From assembly GCF_027744825.2 (NCBI RefSeq), contig NW_026527056.1:930001-994000 (forward strand): a stretch of DNA of 64,000 nt, in the 5' to 3' direction. Below, one piece after another: positions 1 to 11,111 of the stretch (position 1 is the stretch's first letter; each line of letters opens with the position of its first letter). The notes beneath the pieces were generated by a model that was not told the origin of the DNA, did no database searches, and worked only from the letters and a program-made list of their open reading frames with translations. The position numbers were made by a program, and so were the translations under genes. The stretch is from Synchiropus splendidus (lineage: Eukaryota; Chordata; Actinopteri; Syngnathiformes; Callionymidae).

Positions 1-985
1 GCGTGTGTGGCACCCCTAAATGGATGACCACAATTAGCCAAAAAAGTTATATGTTATTAATGTTGATCATTTGGCTGTTTAGTGTTCTTTTGGAGTTTTG
101 TGAGTGTTTTTTTTTTTTTATTACTGATGTGAGGTGAGGCGGAACTATTGTCTGGGGTCGGAGTTGCGAGGGGGACACAAAGTGTAACAGAGCTCTGGGA
201 ACACGTTTCATCAGACGCCACTTGGACTCCAGACGAGACACCTGTTGATATTGTGTTGTCTTCTTTCGTCTGCACGCAGTATTTGCTACGGTTGACCGTC
301 CTGGGACCTGTAACATCAACATATAACAAAATTATTGCTGTATAAAAGTATGTCAAAGTAAATTCGCTCACTCACAGAAGTCAGTCCAACCGAGATGCTT
401 CAACGACTGATGCAGAAACATCTCCATAATCACAAGGCGCTATTTCAAGGCGTTATTGTGTTCCGAAATTAAAATCGGACCATCCCTAATGTACCATCTG
501 ATGACTGGACCAGGTCGTGAACACTTGTTACTGACCGAAAACAGGCGATGCAAATCACGTTTCAAATCAAGTGGATTTTCTTTGTTGATGCTGACACGGC
601 TTAAATTCAAGATCAAATCATTTAAAAGTCTTCTCTGAACTGAGTGTTTTGCAGTTTAGCGCTGTATATAGAGCCTGGTAACGACTGGAGCTAAGGTTAA
701 CTAGCGTGAGCTGCTAACGGCTACCGGGTGCGTCGTGTTCTGATCTTCGTTTAGTCATTTGATGTCATAACTTACCCCTCAGTGAGATATAATGAAACGC
801 TGCTTCAGCAAGTAGTACTGTTCATCAAAACTCTTCACTTACACTCGCTTTGTGAGTAGAGCAGCACTGTGCAACACAACCAGCGGCAATGGGAAGTGAC
901 GGGTCCTGAGACAGCGATGCGTCGGCGCGTGTGCCGAGCTCACAGATCTGAGACCGTCACGTGACTGTGCCGACTCGGAACTGTG
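1..985. other. Left flank without a recognised gene
   Basis: Only short open frames occur here (the longest about 100 codons) and none has recognisable domain content. There is a T-rich run near 108-120. No LTR, tRNA or coding exon can be supported. It is probably intergenic or old repeat-derived DNA. Confidence 0.5.
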
Positions 986-1148
986 TTTCTAAGGAAGCGC
1001 ACCTGTCAACAGGATGTAACTGCTGAAACAGTCGAATCTCACAGTTCTATGTGATTGTCTTTGTGGATCTACGGGGCAGCTCCAAGGGAAACGCAAGCTG
1101 TCTGCCGTGCACGACCATTTTGATCTCCTGTCGGAAAATAATGTAGTT
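986..1148 (+). repeat. Left copy of a 163-bp direct repeat flanking the DIRS element
   Basis: Positions 986-1148 align without gaps to 5951-6113 at an offset of 4,965 bp, with about 10 substitutions. The two copies sit immediately outside the inverted termini of the DIRS element. DIRS elements integrate through a tyrosine recombinase and are not expected to make target-site duplications, so a repeat of this length is unexplained. It may be a duplicated host segment or an extra element-derived arm. Confidence 0.85.
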
Positions 1149-1318
1149 CTATTTCATACGTGCTCCGCCCTCTAACGGACTTCGCTATTGGTTAATCCAC
1201 ATCGAGGCAATGGCCTCGGCCTGAGACTTCGATTGATTGGCTCTCCGCCCAGGAAGGCAAAACCCACCATGTATTACTCTCCCCTGCTCCCGCCACTCTG
1301 ATCCTTTTGGAACTCAGC
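1149..1318 (+). repeat. DIRS left inverted terminal repeat
   Basis: The stretch beginning near CTCCGCCCTCTAACGG and running through the ATTGGTTAATCCACATCGAG block is the reverse complement of 5766-5938, with scattered mismatches. It also matches, inverted, the partial copy near 5638-5680. Confidence 0.85.
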
Positions 1319-1343
1319 CTGTGACTACAACCATCGGGTTAAC

Positions 1344-2825
1344 ATGGAGCGTTCCTGTTCGTCCTGCGCTGATTCTCTCGGTGAGTCCGACAAGCATGAC
1401 TCCTGCGTCGTCTGCTTGGGGCCTGAACACCTGAGACTGCTGGACTCGTGTCCCGCCTGCGTGGCTCTTCCAGGAGAGGAGCGGCACAGGCGGGCGGGTC
1501 TAGCATGCTGGAAGGGAGTCGACCAGGAGTCGGCCTCTCTTCCAGCTACTCAGCCTCCTCAGTCCGCTCCTAAACCACCTCCAGCGAAGATGGTTTGGGC
1601 GGACGTTACAGAGGAGGGTGAGTGTCGTTTTTAAGAGGAGGAGGTCCACCTCAAGATTTTGCCCAACGACGACGACGACTTGGGGGTGGTGGATGAGGGC
1701 GAGAGTACTCCAGCGGGGCCTAGCCAGAGCAGGTACCCGATGGACGAAATGCCCCAATTATTCCGTGAGGCAGCGGAGACACTAGGAGTGTCCCTCCCTG
1801 TCCAGGCGGAACCAGAAGAAGAGGACTTCTCAGTACCTTTGTACGCAAAGGTTGTGAAGAAGGCATCCAGACTCTCAGCCACGGTCCCTAAATTGATCGT
1901 CAATGGCGCCGCCTAGGGGATATGCCGTGTATTCACTGTGGAAGGCGTCGATCCCACCAGGGGGCTGCCACCTCTGGGGGACACGCTTGGGTTTTGTCTG
2001 GCACCCAACTCTTCTCTCTGGACTGGCGGTAAGCAATGGCACCCAGAGGAGAAAGACCGTACTACCGCCACCTTCCTGGACCGAGCTTATGCATGCGGTA
2101 TGCACGTTCGGACCCTGGCGAACGACATGGCCTTCGTGGCAGCTTCCATGGACAGGCTGTTGTTCGAGAAGGAATCCATTTCAGGGGACGAGCTCCGGAG
2201 GATCCAGGCCTCTACGGCGGCCTTTCAGAAGATGCCGCGTCTCGTGCAACGTCTCGGGTCTCATGGAGCTGATGGAGACGCAGAAGTCGTCGGCCAAGGT
2301 TCGTGTTCGCTAGCTAAAAAGGCTAGGCTAACACTAGCTTCCTCGGCCACCGGCCATCGTTCACCGCCCGTGTCAAGTCGGCCTGGTTCGAACTCTTCAA
2401 ACGCACAGGTGAGTGCTGGCCGGCTTAAGGGACTTAGTTTCCCAGCGGCCTCTGAAGCTGTCGTCTCTGGCAGCAATGTTGCACCGCCTGCCTCTGGGAG
2501 GTCCCGTCGATGTTCTCCAAGCGCTTGGGTGAGTGTCGTCACTGGAGGCCATTTTGCTTCGTCTGAGTCAAATGAACCCAGTGCGGCTGCACCGAGCGTC
2601 ACCGTGTCGAGCAGTGGACTACATCTCCCGGTTCCCATGCTGATGACGAAATTCACGACCCACGGTGTCTTCAGCGAACCCGGACGGCGGCACCCGGCCC
2701 TTTCGGAGGGTGCCCCCCGCACATACCAGATGAGGTGGGCGGGCATTTTCTGTCTCTGGCTCAACCCCTTACAGACTTTCACTCTGTGTGGGTGGATTTG
2801 TGCGGCCCCCTCGCCCCTTGGTTAA
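1344..2825 (+). pseudogene. DIRS ORF1 (Gag-like), two in-frame stops
   Basis: This is a single reading frame of about 494 codons, broken by stops at 1632-1634 and 1914-1916. The first ATG (1344) opens a Cys-rich N-terminus with paired cysteines (CSSC, then CVVC followed by LGPEH), as in DIRS Gag-like proteins. The middle part has the DRLLFEKESISGDELRR block, which is matched by the second DIRS fragment near 20.55 kb. The C-terminus is Ser/Pro/Gly-rich and low in complexity. The 3' end overlaps the RT frame by about 90 nt. The role is inferred to be particle formation and RNA packaging. The nonsense codons make it a pseudogene. Confidence 0.7.
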
Positions 2826-3598
2826 ACAGATCATTAAGCAGGGGCTACGCACTCCAGTTCTGTCGCCGTCCCCCCGAGTTCATGGGAGTCCGTCTCACGT
2901 CTCCTCGCTCCCCAGCAGAGCGTCTGTGTCTGGAGCAGGAGGTGGAGTCGCTCCTTCGGAAACGAGCTCTCTCTGGTGCCTCAGGAGGACCGCGAGAGAG
3001 GGTTCTACTCTGTGTACTTTCTGGTCCCCAAGAGATCGGGAGGTCTCAGACCAATTCTGCATCTGCGACGGCTGAATGCCTTCATCTCCTCGCGCTCGTT
3101 CAGGATGCCGACAATAAAGCAACTGCTCGAGTGTGTCAGGCCAGGGGACTGGATGACCTCCGTGGATCTGATGGATGCGTACTTCCACGATCCCATCCTA
3201 CAGCGCCACAGGCGCTACCTGAGGTTTACAGTGGGGGACAACTGTTACCAGTTCGACCAGCTGCCCTTCGGGTACTCCACGGCTCTTCTTTGAAGGTGGT
3301 GGATGCTGCGTTGGAGCCGCTCAGATCTGTGGAAATAAGAATCCTGACATATCTGAATGACTGCCTCATTCTAGCGGCTTCGGAGAACAAAGCACGACGT
3401 CACACGGAGATGGTGCTGCGGCACATCACACGTCTGGGCTTTGCGGTCAACCTCCAGAAGAGTGTGCTGCAGCCCAGCACTTGCACTCAGTATCTGGGGT
3501 TGCTTCTCGACTCTCGGTCCATGATAGCGCGGCTGTCAGACGAGAGGTTGTCGAGACTTCTCCATGCTGTGACGGTGGCGAGAAGTGCCAGAGACTGA
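2735..3598 (+). pseudogene. DIRS reverse transcriptase, frameshifted, catalytic Asp lost
   Basis: The RT N-terminus (LTSPRSPAERLCLEQEVESL) is in one frame. The core moves to a second frame at about 2976-3293 (LVPKRSGGLRPILHLRRLNA, then SVDLMDAYFHDPI with the first catalytic Asp, then QLPFG). It returns to the first frame from about 3300. The catalytic box reads YLNDCLI at about 3350 where DIRS RTs normally have YLDD, so the first Asp of the pair is Asn (codon AAT). A short piece after the FG box appears lost. Two frame changes and a mutated active site make this RT inactive. Confidence 0.8.
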
Positions 3599-4511
3599 GA
3601 GTGAGCGAGGTGATGACCTTATTAGGTCTCATGTCGGCGGCTCACTCGGTAGTCAAACTGGGTCTTTTGCACATGAGACGCCTTCAACGTTGGTTCGCGC
3701 GTCTCAGGCTCGACCCAGTCAGGGACAGATCGAAGTTTGTGGTCCTTCCGGCCCAAGTTCATCTGGATCTGATCTTTTCGGCCTCCAGCAGTCGTCTCCA
3801 CGCTGTACATAAACCTGTTGGAGTTGTTAGCGATGGAGAAAGTGCTGGAACACTTTGCGCCGCGTCTGGAAGGTCATCACGTGATGGTCAGGTCAGACAA
3901 CTCCAAGGACGGTTACCTACATCAACCGCCAGGGGGGAGTGAGAGCTCCCTCTTTGCACAGAGTGGCAGCTTACATTCTTCTGTGGGCGGCCTCTCATCT
4001 TTTATCTCTGAGAGCGCGTCACGTTCCAGGTGTGCTGAACGTGGACACAGACAGAATGTCCAGAGGAGGCGTGTCAGCGGAAGAGTGGGGTCTCGCGCCA
4101 CACATGACAGAGGCGGTCTGGGCTCGCTTTGCGGCTCCGGTCGCGGACTTGTTCGCATCAAGGATGAACTACAAAGGCCCTCTGTGGTTCTCCTTCAGGG
4201 CGTCGGACAACCCCACCCTGGGGGTGGATGCTCTGGCGCACGCGACGTGGCCGCAGGGACTTCTGTATGCGTTTCCTCCACTGAGACTGTTGATGCCGTG
4301 CCTTCTTCGTGTGAGGACGCAGAAGTTGACGGTGATCACGGTGGTCCCCGACAGTCCCGGCACCAGGTGGTTTCCAGACCTGGTCAGCTTGGTGGCGGGT
4401 CCACCCTGGACGATTCCAGACTCTCACGGTTTTCTCGTGCAGGATCAGGGCCGGCTTTGGTTCCGTCCTGTCCTGGGTCGACCTCTCAAGGTCTGGTTGC
4501 TGAAAGGGTGA
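3585..4511 (+). pseudogene. DIRS RNase H and methyltransferase-like region, frameshifted
   Basis: Fragments in several frames follow the RT. One is the connection segment with the HMRRLQRWFARLRLDP motif. Next is an RNase H piece at about 3818-3935 (MEKVLEHFAPRL, then VMVRSDNS). From 3939 to 4511 comes the DIRS C-terminal domain (HVPGVLNVDTDRMSR, then DLFASRMNYKGPLWFS and YAFPPLRLL), which is usually annotated as a DNA N6-methylase-like region. The RNase H start with the FTDAS motif, present in the other DIRS copy near 21.56 kb, is missing here, suggesting a small deletion near 3800. Confidence 0.7.
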
Positions 4512-4523
4512 GACTGCTGGACA

Positions 4524-5561
4524 TTGGGCTGTCGGACGCAGTCATCCAGATGGTGCAGAGCGCCAGCGACTAACAAACTTTACACTTCCAAGTGGCGGGT
4601 GTTTGCTAGCTGGTGCGCAGCGAGACAGCTTTCGCCGTCTGCTTGCTCTGTGGCGGAGATCTTGTCCTTCATGCAGGAGCTGTTGGACAAGGGCCGGGCG
4701 GCGTCTACACTCAATGTGTTTGCGGCCGCCATTTCGGCTGGGCACCAAGGTTTTGACCGGGTGTCCGTGAGGAGTCACCCGGTCATTTAGAGATTTCTGC
4801 TTGGCGCTCGGCGCATTAGGCCTCCTGTGAGGAACCTAATTCCGCCCTGGAGTTTGCAGGTGGTTCTAGAAGGGCTCTGGAGACCTCCGTTCGAACCACT
4901 GGCTGCCGCTTCGCTGGACATTTTGTCCTTGAAGACGGCTCTTCTTCTGGCCTTAGCTTCAGCTAAGAGAGTGGGCGATCTGAAAGCCTTGTCTGTGAGC
5001 CCACGGTGTATGTCTTTTGGTGAGGGTTTGACCTCTGTGACCCTTCATCCAAACCCGGCTTTTAGACCGAAGGTCATCACGGCTTCGTATCGGTCTCAAA
5101 TCATGATGTTGAGGGCCTTTTATTCCCCACCTCATCAGTCTGATCAGGAGGCTAGGATGCACCGGTTGTGCCCAGTGCGGGCCCTAGCTTGCTACGTGGA
5201 CAGGACAAAGGACTTTCGTCTGACCGATAGTCTGTTTGTCTGCTATGGAGGGAACCTGGGAGGCAAAGCTGTCACATCGCAGCGCCTTGCCCACTGGGTG
5301 TGTATGGCCATGTCTGCTGCATACAAAGCTGAAGGCTCTGTGGCCCCAGAGGGCCTCAGGGCTCATTCAACTACGGCCATCTCCTCATCTGCTGCGCTTT
5401 TCGGAGGTGCTTCTATGGAAGACATCTGTCAAGCTGCTTCTTGGTCTTCTGCTTCGTCCTTTGCACAGAACAATCTGAGAGACATGACGGACACTTCAGT
5501 AGCTCACACTGTGTTGTCTGTTCAGGGATCGTCGTCCATGGCTGGACCCTCTGGTCGTTGA
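4524..5561 (+). pseudogene. DIRS tyrosine recombinase, catalytically dead
   Basis: One frame runs from an N-terminal SAM-like core-binding part (YTSKWRVFASWCAARQLS) through an in-frame TAG at 4788-4790 into the catalytic domain (from about 4827). The first catalytic Arg is present in SAKRVGDL. The box expected as HxxR reads HSTT, and the segment expected to hold the nucleophilic Tyr reads SSFAQNNLRDM, with Asn where related DIRS recombinases have Tyr. Such enzymes would insert the circular DNA intermediate into the genome. This one has lost a catalytic Arg, the Tyr and an intact frame. Confidence 0.8.
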
Positions 5562-5637
5562 TTTGGTTCTTTTCTCTCTGGTCTTCTGTAAGGCCATGCT
5601 GGGAGTGAACTAATCCCTACAGCCTTCACCGGGGTTT

Positions 5638-5765
5638 TTAACCAATAGCGAAGGCCGTTAGAGGGCGGAGCACATATGACATAGAAATGATGGTTACTCA
5701 CGTAACCCAGGTTCTATCAATATGTGCGTAGCACTCTAACTGGCTGCCCAGCAGGCCTGTTTCCG
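5638..5765 (+). repeat. DIRS internal complementary region (candidate)
   Basis: The sequence ACCAATAGCGAAGGCCGTTA occurs here and again in the right terminus near 5890. Inverted, it lies in the left terminus near 1170-1190. Such internal copies of terminal sequence are the hallmark of the DIRS internal complementary region, thought to template completion of the ends. Boundaries are approximate. Confidence 0.65.
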
Positions 5766-5938
5766 CTGAGTTCCAAAGGGAGCAGAACGGCGGGCGCAGG
5801 GGAGAGTTATACATAGTGGGTGGTGCCTTCCTGGGCGGAGAGCCAATCAATCAAAGTCTCAGGCCGAGGCCAGTGCCTCGATGTGGATTAACCAATAGCG
5901 AAGGCCGTTAGAGGGCTACGCACATATTCATAGAATAG
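5766..5938 (-). repeat. DIRS right inverted terminal repeat
   Basis: This is the reverse complement of 1149-1318, including the GGCGGAGAGCCAATCAATCA block and the ATGTGGATTAACCAATAGCG block. It ends a few bases before the outer 163-bp direct repeat. Confidence 0.85.
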
Positions 5939-5950
5939 ACTAACCATCAT

Positions 5951-6113
5951 TTTCTAAGGAAGTGCACCTGTCAACAGGATGTAACTGGTGAAACAGTTGA
6001 ATCTCACAGTTCTTTGTGAATGTCTTTGTGGATCTAGGGGGCAGCTCCAAGGGAAACGCAAGCTGTCTGCCGTGTAGGACCATTTTGATCTCCTGTTGGA
6101 GAATAATGTAGTT
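5951..6113 (+). repeat. Right copy of the 163-bp direct repeat flanking the DIRS element
   Basis: This is the gap-free partner of 986-1148, about 94% identical by eye, in the same orientation. Confidence 0.85.
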
Positions 6114-9100
6114 ATTTCGATCTGTGTGTTTGTCTCAGATTTCCGACTTGTCTTGTTCCATTCTAATTCAAATGATTTTACAAGGTATCATTTAATTTAG
6201 GAAATTTAAAAACGTTGGATTTTTCACATGATGGCACATTTTCACATTATTTAAAAATATGGAATAATAATGAATGCAAAGAATTATTTGATATTAATAT
6301 ATATAGTAGGTCATCAAATCAGTGTAAATGTAGAACTCGGTTGCCTGCAGGGATTCTTAATGTCCAGCAGATGTCACTATTCAGTGACACAGTATCAACA
6401 CAGTATCAGCACAATGTGTCACTGTGTCGAAACGCTTTTTCAGGAACAGCCAGGCAGCAGCAGCACCAATGGGCTTGTGAGACCAGGCGGCGGCTGCGTG
6501 GGGTGCTTCCCAGATGATGACGAAGGGGGCGGATACATCGGGAAATCTCGGATTGTTGTAGTCGGATTGCACTTGGTACGAAGAACGTGATGGAGAGAAT
6601 CACTTTTTTTCGATTTATTGGCTGATGAATTGGAGGCGGGGGAACACTTCTTTATCAGAATGCGCTCAGAGAAGGTAAGTAGTTTTGTCGAATCAAGAAA
6701 AGGCAAGAAACTGCCAGCATCAAGTCAAATTACCATAACATTTTGAATGTGATGACATTTCCTTCATTCTAAAAATAACACTGTTTATATATATATATTT
6801 GTCGCCATGAAACAATCCGTAGGTTGTAACGGACTCTCCATAATTTTCCCAGGTCAGTTGATAAAGTAATTTCTTTTGAGGAGGATGTAGTCTCCTTATT
6901 CAGTCCGTCAGACTTCAAGAGCCATTTCAGACTAAGAAGAGAACAAGTGGAGGTTGGTGACAGAAGTTTTCTGTTTGACTTTATTGCCTGTCATTTCCTC
7001 TTTCCCCTCGTTTCGACCTGTCCTTTGCCCGTTTGTAGGTGGTCATCAGGTTTCCTAGCTTTTTTGGACCTTGCATTTCTTTATATAAAGCCAACTTGTT
7101 TTTGTGGTGGAGACCAAGGAGACTGCGTGTGAAGTCCCGCAGCAGAAAGGTGGCATCATGTGTGGACTCTGTAACATGAATGTTGTTCAGAATTACAGTG
7201 TGTCATCCCCTATAACTCTGATTCAAACAGTAACTCTACGTTTCTATTTTGATGAGGTGGAAGTGGAGGGGACCTGAGTGAGGTCAGGAGGACCTTCATG
7301 AGCTGAGGTCTCTTCAGGTGACTGAGGAGTCAGCTCCATGACACTGGGACCTGGGGGCACTATGGAGAACGTGTCATCCAAAGCACACTATACACTGATA
7401 TTGTCCGCTATTGAATGTACTTCACCTAAATGACGACGTGCATCTCTGATATGTGCCAAAACCCCAGAGGCCAAATTATTGTCAGTGCAGAAACACATGA
7501 AGATGAACATGTGTCCAGCTCTAAGGCTGTTCTTCATCTTTACTTCGTGAAAGAGTCTAAATTATTGTAACAGCTGTATTCCATTCTCTTTCATGCATGT
7601 CGACTACTTTATGACCAAACATGATTCACAACTTCTTGTACATGTCTAGAATTATCTGTTGCACATTTATGCACTTCTACTCAGTAAATGTGCAACATGG
7701 TATTCCATAGTCCATGTTTTACCTTGCCATCTTCAGTCTTTCAGCAGTCTCCTGTGTCCAGACCTGCATCTGGACACAGCATCACCAATAGTGACCTTCT
7801 CCATCACGTGTAATCAAAATAACCCAGGTTTGGTCAGTTCCTTATATAGCTAGTCAATACGCACACGCTGCACACCTGCCTGGTGTAAAACCAACATGCT
7901 ATGGAAAACCTCAAGCAAATGAAGTTCATTATTGTAGTTTCTTTTTCTAACAAATGGTTTTAATTGCTGATTAATACTCTGCAATGATCCAATGAAACAG
8001 CAGCTTCAGGCAGCAGCGCAACTTGAAATGTCTCACCTTTTTAATGTGTTTCTAAGCAAATGGCAGAGGTCAAATTGTATTTCAAACTTCAAACTGTCAT
8101 TTAAACTAGAACTCAAGCTGACATTCCATGGGAATTTTGCAATTGCTTTCCAATGCACTTCCAGGCGGAAGTCACACTGGCGCAGTGGTTCAGAAGCAAC
8201 TGCGGGGTGCCTGGATCCCACCCCTGTTCTCGGGGCTCTCTCTCGAGATTTGGTGGTGATGACGTCGGAGCCCAACAGAGCGATTCTGGACACCCCAACT
8301 TCCCACAATGTGTGCATGTGGCATACCATGGACCAAACCCCTCCGAACGCATACTATCTATAAACCATATAAACCATAAACCATATAACCAGCATAGCTC
8401 ACCGGAGGAGCGGGGTCACTCAGTGGTGCTGCATGGTGTCGAGACCTAGCTAGATTAACAACAAAGAGATAAATTGGGGTACTGTGTGAGCCAATGTAAA
8501 AACGACATCTAACAATCCAAACCACCAATTACACTATAACTTTATTCAAAAAAATGCAGCTCACACCCACAAAGCGCTTCACCAATAAATTAGCTAAGTC
8601 ACCACGTGTGACCATTATTCATTAAATACAGCGTGTCTACATCCTGGGAACTAGTTGCTGCCTCCATAAGTGATTTTATTGTTAATGTTCAAATCCCACA
8701 TTCAGCAAAAATTCTGTTTTTAATTAACGACTGCATGTTTTGCTTGACAAATCTTTCAGTAAATCATTTAATATAAAAAATAGGTGGCCGACCATACGCT
8801 TAGTATTCAAGATGTTAACACAAGCAACAACCGAGGACACAGAAAGAGAAAAACAAGATATTTTCTATATATCTTATGAACCACAAGTTGAAGGAGGGAG
8901 CGGCGAGAGAGGGAGCCGGGCAACTGCAGTAACTACCCCTGGCTCACCGGTCTGTGCTGGTCAATGGTCCGGGCTTCCATATCTCCCAGCTGGACCTTGA
9001 ATCAGGTGTTGTTTTTCATGTGCACATGGGAGACCCAAAGAAACACTCGCCGGAGATCTGGAGTTCCAAGAGCCTCGGCGACTCTCTCCCGTGCATCAGC

Positions 9101-9565
9101 TCAAACGTTCATCTTCCCTGCCAACATCCACCCAAGACAGTCTTGGCAAGGAAGATGATGGTCCAGGTCTTGGACACCACACCCCTTAACTTTATGAACC
9201 CTATGAAGGAGTTGATCGTCAGTGTTCATCCTGCCATCTCTCTGTCCACCAGCACTTATTAAGTGCTATTTTGGGTTTAAGTCCTGGGACCCCTTTCAGT
9301 CATTGCAACACCTTGAGACAGTGTCCTTGAGACCCCAAGTATGTTTACCTGTCATGATAAGCGAGAAGCTGCTATTTAAAGCAGCAAGTTCACGTCCCCC
9401 TTGACATCCAGTGTTAAAATCAGTTAAACACTGATTGAATTTGTATGACAGTATCTATAATACACTTATTTAGCACATAATGCTGACACGTGAATAATGC
9501 ATCCTCTGAGACAAAGAAAACAATGCTTTTCCATGTTTTTAATCTCTGTGCTAAAGTAACAAAAA
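6114..9565. other. Non-coding intergenic stretch, no recognised gene
   Basis: The sequence is AT-rich with short open frames only (up to about 120 codons, none with recognisable domains). A TATATATATATAT run lies near 6787-6799. A stretch at 8165-8340 is listed separately as a doubtful SINE. No host exon with credible splice sites and conserved protein content was identified. Confidence 0.5.
8165..8340 (+). repeat. Possible degenerate tRNA-derived SINE
   Basis: TGGCGCAGTGG at about 8177-8187 resembles a Pol III A box, and a weak GGATCCCACCC follows about 30 bp later in B-box position. No poly(A) tail or flanking duplication is visible. This is a weak call. Confidence 0.25.
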
Positions 9566-10249
9566 TGTCAGGTTTCGTGTTCGTTTGTGCTTTTATTGTT
9601 GTACTTCCTGTCTCCCCGCTTCCGTGTCTTCGTCTGTCCTGCTCCAGCTTAATGGTGACAAACAGCTGGGACCCATTCCGCCGATGATATCTACCCTTCT
9701 GCCCACTGTGTTGTCGCTAGATGGTCTGCTGCTAATACGTGGTATGATCTCTTGTTGCTACTCTGATTCTCTTGTCCCTGGTTTGTCTTTCCTTGTTCTT
9801 GCTCCGCGTCTCTCTTGTTTCTCTTCATCTATACCACTGTCTGTTTGCTCTTTCCTCAGCTCCGCATTTGCTTCTTTGAGTGTTTGTTTACTCTTTCTGT
9901 GAGCTTTTCTGCTAGTTTTTCCTTGCCTAGAGTGTTTGTTTTTCGCTTCTGCCAAGCGTCCTTTGTTATATTCAGCCTCGTGAGTGTATTTACCGAGCGC
10001 ATAGTTTTCTGCTGTCCCCGTTTTACAGTGCAGTGTAACTCACGCCTGTTTTCTGTTGTAGGTTATTCCCCCACCGTTGGTGTTGTGTCCACCGCGCTCC
10101 ACTTTGGTGTCGCCGCCCTCAGTTCATTGTTTTTGTTCGTGTATTATTTTTGTATTAAACTTCTTGATTAACAGAAACCTTGCTTGTCTCAAGTCATCTG
10201 CGAATTTAAAACCATATGAATTGAGTCACCTTACAACTACACTATGACA
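9566..10249 (+). repeat. Gypsy 5' LTR
   Basis: The start TGTCAGGTTTCGTGTTCG is repeated as TGTTAGGTTTCGTGTTCG at 15750, and the two copies align for about 123 bp. The LTR is T/C-rich. It ends near the CTATGACA before the ACCGTCTAGCC leader and the gag start. The exact 3' boundary is uncertain by about 15 bp because the other LTR is truncated. Confidence 0.75.
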
Positions 10250-10279
10250 GAACCGTCTAGCCACTGAACTGACTCAGCA

Positions 10280-11093
10280 ATGGTTTTGAATTTGCAGAAG
10301 GCTGTAGGCTCCCAGAGCACTAGAATCTCTAATTTAGAGAGAGTGACTCAGGGTTTCCTGGAGCAGCTGCAGAATATTTCAGCCCATTGTGAGCGATCTT
10401 CGCCTCCTCCTACTGGAGCAGACTCAACCTTACCTGCTCCAGTCGCTGCTTCTGCTCCTGCCCCAGTACAACAACTATTCAATGTTCGAGAGCTGACCAT
10501 TCCTACGCCAGAGGTTTATGCAGGTAAACCAGGCTTCTGTAAGAACTTCTTTTTTCAATATTCGCCTGTCTTTGACTCTCAACCCTCACTTTTCCAGACA
10601 GACAGAGCCCGGATTGTATACTGTATAAACCTTCTCCGCGACAAGGCCAGCCAGTGGGCAGCTTCTCTTTGCGAGTCAAGACTCTCCCATTCTGAATGAT
10701 TTCCACACATTCTCCTCAGAGAGGCGTCGAGTTTTTGATGCTCCCTTCAAAAGTGGCTCTTGCGCTTCCAAGCACTTAGTATCTGTCACTCAAGACATCC
10801 CTAAGGAATCGGTATCCGAATATTCGATCCGCTTCAGGATCCTAGCAGCCCAGACTGGATGGAATGAACCAGCACTCATGTCCATATTTATTAATGGGCT
10901 AGCCTCCAACATACAGGACCAACTCTCTCTCCGCGACGAACCCAACTCTCTGGAGGAGCTCATCCTCCTAGCTATTGGAATAGATAACAGGATCAGAGAG
11001 CATTCCAGAGAGAAACGTCCCACTCACCACATGGTGTTGCCGGTTCCGTTTTCTCCACCTACAACTAACCCTCAGCCCGAAGTCTCCTCCTGA
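10280..11093 (+). pseudogene. Gypsy Gag (capsid part), frameshifted
   Basis: The ATG at 10280 opens a frame with a short heptad-like region and a Pro/Ala-rich linker, then a retrotransposon Gag domain (PTPEVYAGKPGFCKNFFFQ, CINLLRDKASQWAASL). This frame ends at 10699. The capsid continues in another frame from about 10704 (SVTQDIPKESVSEYSIRF, then FINGLASNIQDQLSLRDE), up to a TGA at 11091. The CCHC nucleocapsid follows in the next frame, so gag is split by a frameshift plus a stop. Confidence 0.75.
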
Positions 11094-11111
11094 CTTGAAG
11101 ACTCTGAGCCC

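Larger units (their letters stand above)
1149..5950 (+). mobile_element. DIRS-type tyrosine-recombinase retrotransposon, decayed
   Basis: The order gag-like ORF, RT, RNase H plus methyltransferase-like region, then tyrosine recombinase is diagnostic of DIRS1-group elements. Inverted terminal repeats at 1149-1318 and 5766-5938, and an internal region near 5638-5765 that repeats terminal sequence, fit the DIRS circular-junction replication model. Nonsense codons lie in the gag and recombinase frames, frame changes in RT and RNase H, and key catalytic residues are substituted in both enzymes. The copy is therefore not autonomous. Confidence 0.85.

Noticed and set aside
148..371. Overlapping frames on both strands near the left edge as a host gene
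   Set aside because: They are short, with no domain or splice evidence.
8954..9262. A 102-codon plus-strand frame as a host exon
   Set aside because: No recognisable family. Overlapping frames of similar length in another phase argue for chance in a GC-richer patch.
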